DNA of 64,000 bases from positions 198,036,403 through 198,100,402 of the forward strand of contig NC_088201.1 of NCBI RefSeq assembly GCF_037126465.1, read 5' to 3'. The stretch is from Ornithodoros turicata. Lineage: Eukaryota; Arthropoda; Arachnida; Ixodida; Argasidae. The notes beneath the pieces were generated by a model. It was not told the origin of the DNA, did no database searches, and worked only from the letters and a program-made list of their open reading frames with translations. Each line of letters begins with the position of its first letter. Positions within the stretch are counted from its first letter, which is position 1. The translations under genes were made by a program, and so were the position numbers. Below are positions 44,754-55,866 of this stretch, piece after piece.

Positions 44754-46620
44754 TCATCCTCCCTCCCCTGGAGAAAGATGATGCTGAAGCTGCAGGCTGG
44801 ATAGTGCGGTGCAGATCCCACGATACGTGCTTGCTTGAAGCTGGGCGCAGTGGGAAAGATCGAGATACGGCTGAGGGGGCGGTACGATCGCCATGCTGTG
44901 TGTCAGGCTCGTTCGAAGAGTCTGAAGAAACTTCCAGCTGGGTGAAATGCGCCAGAGATGAGGGGTCTAGGTGAGCGGGCTGCAGCCTATCGATGGAAAT
45001 GTTGTCCTCGCGGCCATTAAGCTGTACACGGTAGAACTTGGCGTATCGGTGGAGAACTTGAAAGGGGCCGTCGAAATGAGGCTGAAGAGGCTTACGAACG
45101 GCATCCCGGCGAACAAAAACATGTGTACAGCTTTCAAGCTCGGGGCTGATGAAGGGATGGCTACGAAGGATTCGTCGGGTTGGGGAAGGGCAGAGCTGGG
45201 ACATTGTCAAAAGGAGTTGGTGAAGGAATGACGATGGCTCGGCTGCTTCGGGGCGCACAGGATGGAAGAATTCTGACGGCAAACGTAGTGACGTCCCGTA
45301 GACGAGTTCTGCGCTGGAGGCGCCGATGTCTTGCTTGAGGGCCGTCCGAATACCGAGCAGCACTGTAGGAACAGCGGCGAACCACTGGGTACGCTCACGC
45401 GCGCAGGAGAGGGAGGCCTTAAGGTGACGGTGAAAACGCTCAACGAGCCCGTTTGCTTGGGGGTGGTACGAGGTGGTTCGTATCCGATGTGTGCCGAGGG
45501 TCTCCAAGAGCTGGGTGAACAGCCTGGCTTCAAACTGGCGGCCGCGATCTGTGGTAAGGGTAGCAGGCACACCGAAACGGGCTATGCAGCCGTGCAGAAA
45601 GGCTTCGGCAACGGTCTCGGCGGTGGAATCGGCGATGGGAATTGCTTCTGGCACAGTAACCTTATTAAGGGCTCTGTAGTCGCCGCACGGCCTCCAGTCT
45701 CCGGTCTTCTTCGGTACCATGTGCAAGGCTGATGACCAACTGCTGGAAGAAGGCCGTACGATTCCAAGCTGGAGCATATGTTGGAATTCCTTTTTCGCAA
45801 TGGCGAGGCGCTCGGGGGCCAGGCGAAGAGAACGGGCATGCACGGGAGGACCTGTAGTGACAACGTGGTGAGTCACTGTGTGCATCACGGGCCGCTCGGT
45901 GTTACATGACTTCAAGAGGGATGGGAACTCCTGCAGGATGGCGGAGTATGGACAGTTTCCAGCCTTGAAGCGGGCGATGCGGCTGCACACTGAATGGCGA
46001 CAGGGGATGCCGTTGACGCAAAACCGGGTTTCTGCATCCCAGAGCAAGCGTTTTTTCATGTTCACCATGAGAAAGAAATGGCTCAGAAAGTCTGCTCCCA
46101 GAGTAGGGTACTGCAAGTCAGCCACAAAGAAAATCCATGCGAAGGAGCGGCGGAGGCCCAAGTCGAGAGTGAGGGAATGCTCTCCGTACGTCGCAATCGG
46201 CGTGGAATTAACAGCCTGCAGGGTGCGGGACGTTGGCTTGCGCGGTGAACGAAAAAGAGAGGACGGAAGCACACTGACGTCAGCGCCGGTGTCAACAAGA
46301 AACTTTAGTCCGGAATTGTTGTCAAGAACAAAGAAGAGGCGGGATGGACGAGTGCCAGAGTCACCAGCCGCCATATCTAGTGACTGGCTCGGGAGTTTCC
46401 CTGGAAGGTGCATGGTGGTGTACAGTTGCGAGCCTTGGTGCGGAAACGGCGATGATACCAGCAAATTCCGGCTGGAGATGGGGAACGTCGATGCGCGAAA
46501 CGGGATCGGCGTGGAGACGGAGAAGGACTGCAGCGGCGGAGGGCTGCGACCTCCAGCTGCAGGTTGGAGATCTGTTCCACGAGCTGAGAAAGGTCCACTG
46601 CTTGCGGCGAGCTGGAACAA
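44754..46620 (-). CDS. Protease / RT-start / integrase fusion ORF of miniature Gypsy
   Basis: A 623-codon uninterrupted frame. Residues about 90-190 are a retropepsin ([17 protein letters not shown]; flap region; LGADFL). About 255-330 is the N-terminal RT ([50 protein letters not shown]). At [17 protein letters not shown] the frame passes directly into the integrase core after its first Asp, with [31 protein letters not shown], and the C-terminal domain ([26 protein letters not shown]). RT catalytic residues, RNase H and the integrase zinc finger are gone. It cannot self-replicate but could make a protease-containing protein. A gag frame overlaps at the 5' side. Confidence 0.9.
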
Positions 46621-46691
46621 GTAGCCGTAGGCGGAAAGTGGCCTGCTGGTCCTGGGAGAGGGCCAGTAGCAGAAGGGGGTCCAGTGGACAT
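46377..46691 (-). CDS. Short gag of miniature Gypsy
   Basis: From the first ATG after the PBS (46691) the frame reads [20 protein letters not shown], a coiled-looking [20 protein letters not shown], and the C-terminal [18 protein letters not shown] typical of this Gypsy branch. It ends at 46377, overlapping the pol frame in a different phase, so pol would need a frameshift. The capsid is missing. Translation could also start in the LTR at 46739. Confidence 0.7.
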   Translation of the reverse strand: MSTGPPSATGPLPGPAGHFPPTATCSSSPQAVDLSQLVEQISNLQLEVAALRRCSPSPSPRRSRFAHRRSPSPAGICWYHRRFRTKARNCTPPCTFQGNSRASH

Positions 46692-46709
46692 CACGTCCGG
46701 GTCACCAGT

Positions 46710-46895
46710 TGTCGCGTGTTGAGTGAGGCCAGGAGACAAAAGGCGCCAAGTCGGACCGCTACTTTATTGACCGTCCTGGCCGGTCGCTCGAGTAGAAGAA
46801 GAAGTAACTAGCTCGCATCTCGCGAGCGCGAGATGGCAGCGCAGAAAAAGGGTCATGTGGCCAAAGGCGATGTTGGTGCAGCTAGTGCTGCTACA
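46710..46895 (-). repeat. 5' LTR of miniature Gypsy
   Basis: Same as the left LTR apart from two C/T differences. Confidence 0.95.
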
Positions 46896-47335
46896 ACTTC
46901 AAGCATGATGATACGAAACGCGACATGGACAAAAAGGGCCACACGAGAGCTGTTGCACCCTAACGGTGTGAGCGTTTGCACCGCGCTTGTCAGAGACGTT
47001 TTACATCATATTTCGAGCGACTGCAGTACATATGCATAAGAAATTGCGCAGCTCGGTGTGCTTTCTCATAGTGTTTAGGTAAAACGTGTTCACCTCACCT
47101 GACCCGCTGCCCACTCCACCGTTAACACGCCCGCACGACACTGAAAACCTAGACTGGCTACCCGTAACAACGTGCGGGTCACCAGCGGGTGCCTGCAGGT
47201 CCCGCGAGCCGTGCAGGACTCTACTTCCAATGAAAGAACTGATGTTCTCAGGCTGGAACAACATAGAAGGGACAAATACATACAACGCCTCAAATTTGCC
47301 TAAGAAATTAACGATGAAAGTCACTGAAAAGGTTA

Positions 47336-47407
47336 GCTAGCTGTTGGACTCGAACCCGCATCTTCTGGATTGCCGGTCCAGGGCTCTACCAATTGAGCCA
47401 AGCTAAC
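47336..47407 (-). tRNA. tRNA-Ala(GGC)-like, copy 1
   Basis: 72 nt. Acceptor stem GTTAGCT/AGCTAGC pairs 7 of 7 (one G-T), D stem GCTC/GAGC, anticodon stem CTGGA/TCCAG with loop CCGGCAA. The anticodon at 34-36 is GGC. T loop TTCGAGT present, but the T stem has two mismatches. Intact A-box and B-box-like segments. Eukaryotes normally read alanine GCC with an AGC anticodon, so this is more likely a tRNA-derived repeat than a working gene. Confidence 0.55.
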
Positions 47408-47485
47408 ACGCCTTCTCAGCGACTGGGACAGAGTGGCTGGTTTGTCCCTTCAGATGACGCACCCTGGAAGTCGCTGAGAAGGCGT

Positions 47486-47557
47486 GTTAGCTTAGCTTAA
47501 TTGGTAGAGCCCTGGACCGGCAATCCAGAAGATGTGGGTTCGAGTCCTACAGCTAGC
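47486..47557 (+). tRNA. tRNA-Ala(GGC)-like, copy 2
   Basis: 72 nt with the same anticodon loop. Here the T stem GTGGG/CCTAC pairs fully (one G-T) and the D stem has one G-T. This copy folds better than copy 1. Same doubt about function because of the GGC anticodon and the repeat context. Confidence 0.6.
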
Positions 47558-47590
47558 CAACCTTTTCAGTGACTTTCACCTTTCATCGTC

Positions 47591-47966
47591 TACTTCCAAG
47601 TCTGTCAACCTCAAGTGACTATATCGGCGCGCTGTGCGCAGCTCAGGCGTTCTTTGTCAATTAAACCTTTTCCTGAAGGAAAGCATTCGAAGATTCGCAG
47701 TGTAGCCACATCTGCAAAATAGTGACGGCGAAATTCTTAGATGTTATTTTTTTTCCCCGCTGTGAAAATGCCACTCCTTTTCTATTCATGCACATTTCAC
47801 TGTTGCACGTGGAAAGAAGGCGAGTCCCGCTACACTTCAAGTAACAGGAAATATTACTTTCTTCAAACGGTGTAACATTTCACTTTAATGACGAACAGCA
47901 ACAAAAAAAGACGAATGGAAAGAAACAAAACACCAAGCAGTTTACAACACCGTCGCTGCGTGCTTA
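47591..47966. other. No gene recognised
   Basis: AT-rich. Nothing supported. Confidence 0.45.
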
Positions 47967-48262
47967 TCACATTCCACAGTGACTAACACACGACATGAGA
48001 AAGTATAGAGCGTCGAGGGTGGTGTCCCGTTGTTCGGAACGAACTTTTGTGAAAATACAGGCTACCAAACTGAAGGCTCGTTCAGCTTCTGCGCAAGAAG
48101 AAACGAGTCTCAGCAAATATCCGTACCCACGTATAGGCAGCGGTCCTCTGCCACCTCCAGCCATAAAAAATGTTGTTTCCCTATAGGAATCGCGGCACTT
48201 TGAGACGCAAAAAGTCACCGGGATCCGGGATTTCGGATATCCCGATTGCCAACCCTAATTGT
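47967..48262 (-). pseudogene. hAT transposase dimerisation-domain fragment
   Basis: The minus frame ends GYGYLLRLVSSCAEAERAFS then LVACIFTKVRSEQRDTTLDA and LYFL, the hAT C-terminal dimerisation motif. Plus-strand 48225-48262 (GATATCCCGATTGCCAACCC) looks like a hAT-type terminus read inward as GGGTTGGCAATCGGG. The catalytic region is missing. Confidence 0.8.
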
Positions 48263-49009
48263 GACTGATCATAAGCCTTGTTTTCTACAAATACTGATCT
48301 TATTTGGCGAACCTTCTAGAAACTAATGCATCGTCCGACAGCTGCTAAAAAAACAGGTCGACGTCGAGAATGGGAGGTAACGCCGGTTCGAATCCCCGTA
48401 CCAGCTTCGTGTGAGGCTAGAGTGCGCCACGCATACAGAGCGTTAGAATAACAATGTCAAAAACAAGAAAGAATCACCAGAAAAAGCACGGCGAGGAAAT
48501 TTGTTATCATGAGTTGAATCTCTAAATACGCCATATCAACACAACATTTTCTCTTCCTTTTTTGCTTCTTGCAAAAAGAAGAAGAAAATCAAAACAAGAG
48601 AGAAGAAACTAACGTTAACGTTGCCGATGACGTCAATTTCCTAAAATGATTCGTGGTGCATCACCTGATACTGACTCACAGTGTAGTACTCAGGTACTTC
48701 GTATTGCATGGATCTCGAAAGAACGGAAACGATTCATCTCTCCTGAAAACATTTCACCTTCACCTTTATGAATCAATAATAGGCTTGTGGGGAAACACAA
48801 GTCCGAATGTCTATTTTGGGAGTACGAATTCTGCAGGGAACCTCTTTAGAGATAGCTGTGCTGCTGCTGGACAGCATTTAGATGGGGGGGGGGGGGGGTA
48901 TCGCCCCTTAGTGACTGATTTTTAAGCACCAGGCCAAAGGAGCATAGTGAGACCACGGGCATAAATACGAGTGTGTAACATCAATGGTATCCGCAGGGCA
49001 TGGTCAACT
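48263..49009. other. No gene recognised
   Basis: Includes a 15-G run near 48884. No coding match. Confidence 0.45.
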
Positions 49010-52000
49010 ACAGTGTGAATTTAGCAACCGCTACACATTTCGATCGAGTCGATTTATGCCGAACCCGTTCACGTGTCTTGAAGAATCCAAGATGTCCCGA
49101 CGTCGGATCGTCGTGCAGGGCATGAACAACTTGGAACCGGTAGGGGTCAGGCACAGTGAGGAGGAAACGTTGACCCGTAGAGGAATAATTACGCTTCTAC
49201 AGGAGGCCATCGAATAAGGCGCACTGCCGGACTTTGTGTTGGAATTTCTTGTTGGTGAAAGGCTCTGTGCCATACAGCTGACGTACAAACGTCGAGTAAT
49301 ACGGATCCCGGATTTGAGCTAAGCGGAGCGAAGCCGGGTCGACGGAACTCAGGGGACATATCGTAAGTAGCGAAGCGCTGCACGAGGGAGTAGGATCTGG
49401 AGGTAGAGGGCACCGAGAAAGTGCATCAGTATTAGTGTGTTTCCTCCCACATTTGTATTTGACAATGAAGTCGTATTTTTGCAAGCGGAGAGCCCAACCA
49501 CCTAGACGGCCACAGGGGTCTTTCAGGATCCAGAGCCAGCAGAACACATGGTTATCCGTGATGATTGTGAAGGGTCTGCCATAGAGGTATGAGACGCCGA
49601 GGGACAACGCTCTGCGAGAACTGTACTGATACTATATCCACTAGCGTTAGTATGAATCTCGGCAACCAACTGGGGATCGAAGTGCGAAAGGACGGCCGCC
49701 GAAGGCAAAGCAATCTTCATGCTGTCGAAAGCCATTTCACACTGAGCAGTCCAGACAAAGGGAGTGTCACCGCGTAGAAACTTGGTAAGTGGTGCATCAA
49801 GCTCGCAGAGCTTTGGAATGAAACGGCGAAAGTAAGAACAAACAGAGCCCCAAGAAGCTTCGCAGTTCTTTGATGTTCTTTGGAACTAGGAAGTCCAAAA
49901 CCGCGCGGTCTTTGTCTGGGTCTGCAGATATGCCTTGCCGTGAAACTTGGTGGCCAAGGACTTTTATGTTCCGGAAAAAAAATAACATTTTTTGTTTCTT
50001 TTCGATTCATCTGGAGACCGGCGGTTGCAACGTAGTCGTGCACTGAAGAAATGCGTGAGATGCGGTCTTGGAGGGTAGAAGCACATATGGTAATATTGTC
50101 GCAGTAACACAGGCATATGTGCCAGCGTAGTCCACGCAAAACAGTGTCTATGATTCGTTCAAACTAGGCGGGAGCGTTGCAAAAGCCGAAGGGCATCACA
50201 AGAAACTCATAGAGGCCGTCCGGCTTGGCAAACGCGGTTTCCTTAATATCGTCTTCAGACATGCGGATTTGCCAATACCCGGACCACAGGTCGAGTGAAG
50301 ATGTGTAGATTGTGTAGATAAGTGTAGATTGCCTCGTGAAAGCAGTTCATGGTGTCATCGATGCGGGCATAGGGTACACGTCCCGCCTTGTTGCCTTGTT
50401 GAGTCTTCGGTAGTCAACGCAAAAGCCTACACTGACATCTTTCTTCGGACCAAAACAACAGGAGACGCCCAGGGACTGTTGAAGTGTCGGGTAATCTTTC
50501 GAGACTGAATGTTCTGTACCTCTTTGTCAATGACATCCCGTTCAGCTGTCAGAACACGGAACGGTCGTTGTCTCAGCAGGTGGGCTCGTTCCAGTGTCTG
50601 TGCGGTGCTTCACGTGCGTGGCTGATTCAAGAGGAGAGTCGCCCAAATCAAAAAAAAAAAAAAAAAGGAAGCGTAACGGAAGAGAATGTTCAGTAGCTTC
50701 ATCCCATGCTCCTGAGGCAAGGAGACAATGGTCTTTGCTTCAAGTGTGGCGATATCAGCTGCTGAGATGGGCTCGTTCTCGAAGATGCCTGTATCTACCT
50801 CCACACTAGCAAGAGCAACGCGGACGGCGTCACCGCTTCACAAGCCACCAAAACGAAGCCAGCGCGTAGCAAGGCGGTTTCCTTTGTCAGCGAGAGAGGT
50901 ACACAGTCGTCTTCCACACGACAAAGGGTATAAGACGCAACCCCAAATTTCTTGGCAAGACAGGGACTTTCGTGCGTGATGATGACTTCAGCGAGCCATG
51001 ACGACGGGATCAACAGTACGTGAATGATGCAAGTTGTCCGCCTGGGTAGGACAACGTCTTCACGAAGAGAAACTTGATGACCCGGAGGGGGCGAGTCGTC
51101 AACATCATACGTTGAGAAATGTGACAATGAAATGTTTTGCTGCGCGCAAATTATGACGGCTGAGATCGCACTCAAAAAGTCCCAGCCAATAATCATGTCA
51201 CCACGGCAGGAAGCGAAGACCAAAAAATCGACGGGATAGCAATAGCCTTCGAGCTGTACGTGAGCTGTACAACGAGCGATGGGCAAAATTGGATCCCCAG
51301 TAGCACATGTCATTAACGGTCCAGAAAAGGGGGCCATCACTTTGCGCAGGCGCCGAGCCATGTCCAACGTGATGAAGCAGGACCAGTGTCTATCTGAGCC
51401 TGTACAGATATCCCACCGAGAACAACATCCACGACATTGTGGGGAGAACACGGAGGAGTTTGTGACTCTTGGAACAGTGGAGTCCGCCCTCCTCTCCGGA
51501 CCGCAGTTAGCGGTTTTCCCGCGCTGAAGGTGTCCCCTGACGAAGTGCGGAACGTGCAGGGGACCGGCCAAGGAAGGTGAGACTTGACGGTGTCGCTGAG
51601 GGGGCGGATAACATGGCGGGTCGCGGGAAAAGTTCGCTCTGGAGCCGACGTAGTCATTGTGCTCCAACAGCATGTCATCCGCTGTTGCACGTGCACGAGA
51701 GTCGTAAGCAAAGAATGTACCTCGGGTTTTGATGCCCCGCCTGCGTCTCTGACAAAATCGGACAATATGACCGCTTATGTGTATGTGTATGCGTGTTTCA
51801 GGGCGCCGCCATTGCGGCCGGTAACAGACAGGTGGTGGTGACGGTAGGGAAGTAAAGAGATAAGTTATAGGCTCTATATGCTGCGGTGAGACCGGCTACG
51901 ACGGAGTCCAGCCGGATGACGAGCGCAGTTTATGAGCGTAGGAGGGACGAAGTGTTGTCCGGCCTCAGAGCAGCCGCCAGGTCGTCTCGTATCAAAGGCT

Positions 52001-52660
52001 GCAGGCAGTAAGACTCAGGTTGCGCAGGTGGTGGACAGGCTTCAAGGTGAGTTGGTCGCTGCACTACGTAAGACAACTCCCCGCGAATCAGTTGACGAAG
52101 AAGCATCCGGAGTGCTCCCACGTCCGGAAGGCTCGAGGTACCAGACACGAAAGGTTGGGCAGCGCGAAATAACGCGCTACGCAGGCCGCGCGAGCTCCGT
52201 TCCTCTTGAAGCGATCTGCACGCCTCGATCACACAGGCGGTGGTGGAAGGTTCCTTCAGAACAATGTACTGGAAGGCCTTTTCAGCGATGCTTTTGGTTA
52301 TATGGTTGATGATCTCGAGCTTATGCATGGCAAGATCCGCCCGAGTACAAACAGCCAGGGCGTCCTCGATATACGTATGCTGTGTAACATTCATCGTGTT
52401 GTTGGTAACGTACCGAGAGGCCCGGAGCAGCGTCCATCTTCCTAGCCGCCGCGCTGCCAAACAATTCGCGAACACTACTGTAAAAGATAGCCCAGGTCTC
52501 GAGCTTCGATTCATGATTTTCTAACCAAATGCTCGCGAGGTCGGTGAGGTAGAGTACAATGTTATTCAGTTTAGCAGGATCGTCCCATCGGTGTCGTGAG
52601 CTCACGCGGTCGTAGGACGCGAGCCACTCTTCAATATATTGGTTTCCAGTCCCCAAGAAA
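49010..52660 (-). pseudogene. Ty3/Gypsy relic C (gag, protease, RT, RNase H, integrase start)
   Basis: Minus-strand order. Gag about 52650-51950: EEWLASYDRVSSRHRWDDPA, then YIEDALAVCTRADLAMHKL and FQYIVLKEPSTTACVIEACR. Protease about 51480-51170: VVLGGISVQAQIDTG, VDFLVFASCRGDMIIGWDFL. RT about 50300-49720: [32 protein letters not shown], with the YxDD box decayed to CYCDN, then FLVPKNIKELRSFLGL. RNase H about 49610: IITDNHVFCWLWILKDPCGR, NTDALSRCP. The integrase zinc region runs down to about 49020 (HALHDDPTSGHLGFFKTR). Many frameshifts; no LTRs found. Older than the other Gypsy copies. Confidence 0.85.
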
Positions 52661-53195
52661 ACCTGAGGATCACGCTGGCTCCGGCATCCTGAGTACGAGC
52701 CTCCGAGAACGGAGGTGCGTCATGAAGAAATGCGAGAACGGGAGACGGAGATATGGACGAAGGAGCAGCTAGTAGAAACTCCGGACTCGAAATGCGAAGC
52801 GAACTTCTACCAAACTGTTAACAAAGGATTCGGACGGGAAGAAACCATATTTATTCGGCATCGTACAGCACAGCCAAAGAATCCGCACACCAAGCAAATC
52901 AAACAGTTCAGCCTGATGATGACGATTACGAGCTACCTTGAGAAGACCGGCTGGTTTCCCCCTCACAAGACATATGTGTATTTCTGTAAAATGCAAGTCC
53001 CTCACGCAAGACGCACAAGTGGAGCGGAATGATGAATACGATTGAAATGATGGATACGAGCAATTGATGAATACGGAACATCCTCAGCGGTAGTCTGAGG
53101 ATTAACGTCAGTAAATGGTAATGTTGCAAGGATACTAATCTCCCAGAGGCAATGTAACATTGCGGAACTCGTTGCGTCGTAAGCAATTGTGGTAA
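52661..53195. other. No family recognised
   Basis: An open plus frame of 105 codons (52715-53032) matches nothing I know. It may be 5' sequence of the Gypsy relic or chance. Confidence 0.35.
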
Positions 53196-53250
53196 CTCGT
53201 GTTTGTGTTTGTTTACGTGTCTTGCCCATCGCTCAGGCTTGCCTATCATG
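53196..53250 (+). repeat. Copy of the dispersed repeat seen at 20895
   Basis: Shares TTTGTTTACGTGTCTT and CATCGCTCAGGCTTGCCTAT with 20895-20943. Confidence 0.75.
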
Positions 53251-53667
53251 GAACCTTCCAGTCTACTGCAATTTTCCGCCTGTAATTTAACATTCTCAGC
53301 TCTGCCTGTGAGTTTTACTTCCGCGCTCTTCTTGGTGTTCGCTATTTATAGTGTCGCTATTTATATATTTTCTTGTAATGGGCGGGTAATTACGTCGTCT
53401 TCTATTTCACGAGCAAAATACACGTGTGTAAATGTACGTCATATAGATCATACTCACATCTATCAGTTGTCTGTTCACAACAGTACTTGGGTGCGGGGAT
53501 GTGGGTTCGTCGTCCACGTCGATCTCCTGAAATAAAAATGCGATTCTTACTTGACCGTGTCTGTACCGCGACATTTGTGAAGGGCATTGTACCAGATAGC
53601 CATCAGCACAATACGAGGCTAATCCTAAGCCATTGTCCTTCTATCCTCTTGGTCGTACACCTTGGTC

Positions 53668-53806
53668 GAAAGGGAGGGAGTTGCCTCAGGACAGAAGCCG
53701 CCGATATTTCAAACAGAGACTGTTCTTCTTGTGGGCCCAGAAGAAGAACAGTCTGTGTTCGAAATATCGGCGGCTTCTGTCCTGTGGCAACTCCCTTCCT
53801 ACATCT
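53668..53806. repeat. Inverted repeat with hammerhead-like relics
   Basis: Arms of about 66 nt (53668-53735 and 53741-53806) are near-identical inverted copies. Each contains, in one orientation, AAGAAGAACAGTCT, a GTTC closing strand, then GAAATATCGGC. That is close to a hammerhead layout of CUGAAGA, stem II and GAAA, but with the leading CUG altered (CAG or CAC). This resembles Penelope terminal repeats. Confidence 0.6.
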
Positions 53807-55671
53807 CTACCGGTTCGCTGGATTTCTACCCATCTACCTTGGTCGAAAGTTTGCTGTAGGGCCCACCTCTCGCGCGAGGTGGCACGCATTTTGATTGCGG
53901 TATGGTGCTCGCAGACGTTGCTGCGGGTGGCACAGATCGACATACGTATAGGTCATTCCATGCCGAACGCACTAGTCATTGCGCTCAACCTTCCCAGATG
54001 TCTTTGAAAAAAGCTGTGGCTCATTGTTCCCATGCGCTTTTACGCAAATTTCAACAAAATCTCTTCTCAGTGAAGGCAAAGCACAATGCTTTCGTTCCAA
54101 TACGCTGTGAAGGCTGATCCCCACGTTTTATGAAGTATTTATGCACCGAGAAAACTATAAACTTCCTGTATATTTTTTCAGGACTTTCGATTTTTTTCAT
54201 ATTTACTTAATTAATTTGTGTAGGAAGCACAGAACGTGTTAAAATATTTTGAGGCGCACAAACTTGGCGCGCAGAAAAAAATCATGACTTTCGGAAATAT
54301 TCCTTTTTACCAGATGTTCAGTCACCAATCGCACACGGAAGTGGTTTTGATAAAAAAAAATGAGACCGATTGTATTTGATAGTATGCCCCTTGAACATTT
54401 ATTTCACAGAGATTATTTGAAGCATCATATTTGTGTTTTTGCCTGGAAAAAAATAAAAAAAACGTAAGAAACGCTTCACCACTCCTGCAGTCATCAGGCA
54501 TTGCCCCGCAAAGCTGCCTCACTCAAGACGCATCGCCGCCGCGCTGGCAAACGCACACGGGTGCCGTCCAAACCAATTTGCCGTGCTTGCAAAGACATGT
54601 TATATGTAGAAATTGTCAAGAATACTTTCGAAGCTTCACGTTATCATGTGAACGGCCGGGCCGTCTGCTATGGCGCAGTACATGCGGACATGGAGCACTG
54701 GAGAGAGAGGGATGTACTTTGACGACGACGACGTGTCTGCAGTCTGCACCTATTAGGGGATGTCGGGGGGAGAATTGTCACAATATTTACGAGTATTTTG
54801 CTGTGAGGAAAGTACTTTCGTCAGGCTGATGAGTCCAAAGCTTGGTTTTAGTACGATATTTTGGCTACACCACGCACATATTAAAATAGAGCCGTATTTC
54901 AAAAACAGTTTTTAAAAAACATCTGCTCGGAGGTCGTCAAGTGTGGCATTGCGCCCCAGTGACAGGGCAGGCTACCATACTGGCAGGGGCAGCTTGTCTC
55001 AACTGCATTTTCTCCTGATCGTTATTGTGGAGGGGTACCGAATGGAATCCACTGGAAGTGCGTATACAAAACAAAGAAACAGAGCAGTGAAGAACCTATT
55101 ATCTTAAGCTTTACATTTTATATTTTCACGTCTGTCCTATCTGTGGTGTAGGATACGTACAAGCTAGCCTTTACTGGCTTGTTGACCGCCATGTTAAATG
55201 TAAAAAATAGCTCTACGTTATTACACCATCTCTAACATGTTGTTAAAAAGCTACTGAAACACCATCTTGCCCATATAGATTGCGCTGTCAGTCGCTGCAC
55301 CAGTTGAGGGACGTGGCTATTTCCACACCTCATATGGAACAACTGACCCCTATGATAACCGCAGTGACTTTAGCTCAGCGTTGGACTTAACTGTGCAACG
55401 CGTTCCGCTGAAAATCCGTGGGAAGATTTCCCAGCGTTGAATACGCACTACGAACACGTGCATTCTTCAGAGCTTTAGAATACGTCGTGTAACATTTGAA
55501 AATTTCAAGAACGGGCTATTTTACGTTGCTGTGTGCACCTTGCCATGCTTTCCAAGACAATAAAAGTTTATTCAGCTAGTGTTTACTTGTGTCGCTTAAA
55601 AAATAGCTACGTAGGTTTACGTAGCCTTTGTGACAGCTGACCCTTGTGAGAGCTCTTCACGGTCGTCCGTA
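53807..55671. other. Long interval without recognised genes
   Basis: Frames at 53902-54117 and 54501-54722 are open but unrecognised. AT-rich 54120-54460. Confidence 0.45.
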
Positions 55672-55864
55672 CGGCTTGGGACAAAAGTTTAGGGACAAAA
55701 GAGAGGTGCCGTGCTAGATATCGGGAAGAGGTCGAATAAGAAACGGATGACCGGCTGTGCTATCAATCTCTCAGTATGTGTGTCCACTCTTGGTTGCTGC
55801 TAGGGTATCACTCCAAGGGAAAAAAGCGACACCCCAGTGTTCCGTAAACTTTTGTCCCAAGCTG
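55672..55864. mobile_element. Tc1-like MITE, 193 bp
   Basis: TIRs CGGCTTGGGACAAAAGTTTA and the complement of TAAACTTTTGTCCCAAGCTG, flanked by TA (55670-55671 and 55865-55866). Noncoding. Confidence 0.85.
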
Positions 55865-55866
55865 TA

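Larger units (their letters stand above)
44568..46895 (-). mobile_element. Young miniature Ty3/Gypsy element with both LTRs
   Basis: LTRs of 186 bp (44568-44753 and 46710-46895) differ at two positions. The element is flanked by ACTT on both sides (44564-44567 and 46896-46899). On the minus strand a PBS-like TGGTGACCCGGACGTGAT follows the 5' LTR and a purine tract GGGGAGGGAGGATGA precedes the 3' LTR. Total 2,328 bp, less than half an autonomous Gypsy, because gag is short and pol is internally deleted in frame. Confidence 0.95.
47311..47590. mobile_element. Fold-back element with a tRNA-like gene in each arm
   Basis: Arms 47311-47424 and 47469-47590 are near-perfect inverted copies around a 44-nt centre. 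Each arm holds a complete 72-nt tRNA-like sequence flanked by shared AAGTCACTGAAAAGGTT outside and CCTTCTCAGCGACT inside. The flanks were copied with the tRNA, so this is an inverted duplication of a repeat unit, not two ordinary tRNA genes. Confidence 0.85.

Noticed and set aside
45878..46624. 248-codon plus-strand ORF
   Set aside because: It is the antisense shadow of the protease region of the miniature Gypsy; no independent motifs.
47336..47557. Two functional nuclear tRNA genes
   Set aside because: GGC anticodon, T-stem mismatches in one copy, and duplicated flanks within fold-back arms make a repeat origin more likely. Kept as tRNA-like with moderate confidence.
54501..54722. Zinc-finger gene (CRACKD segment)
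   Set aside because: Only one Cys pair, no partner ligands, no splice support.
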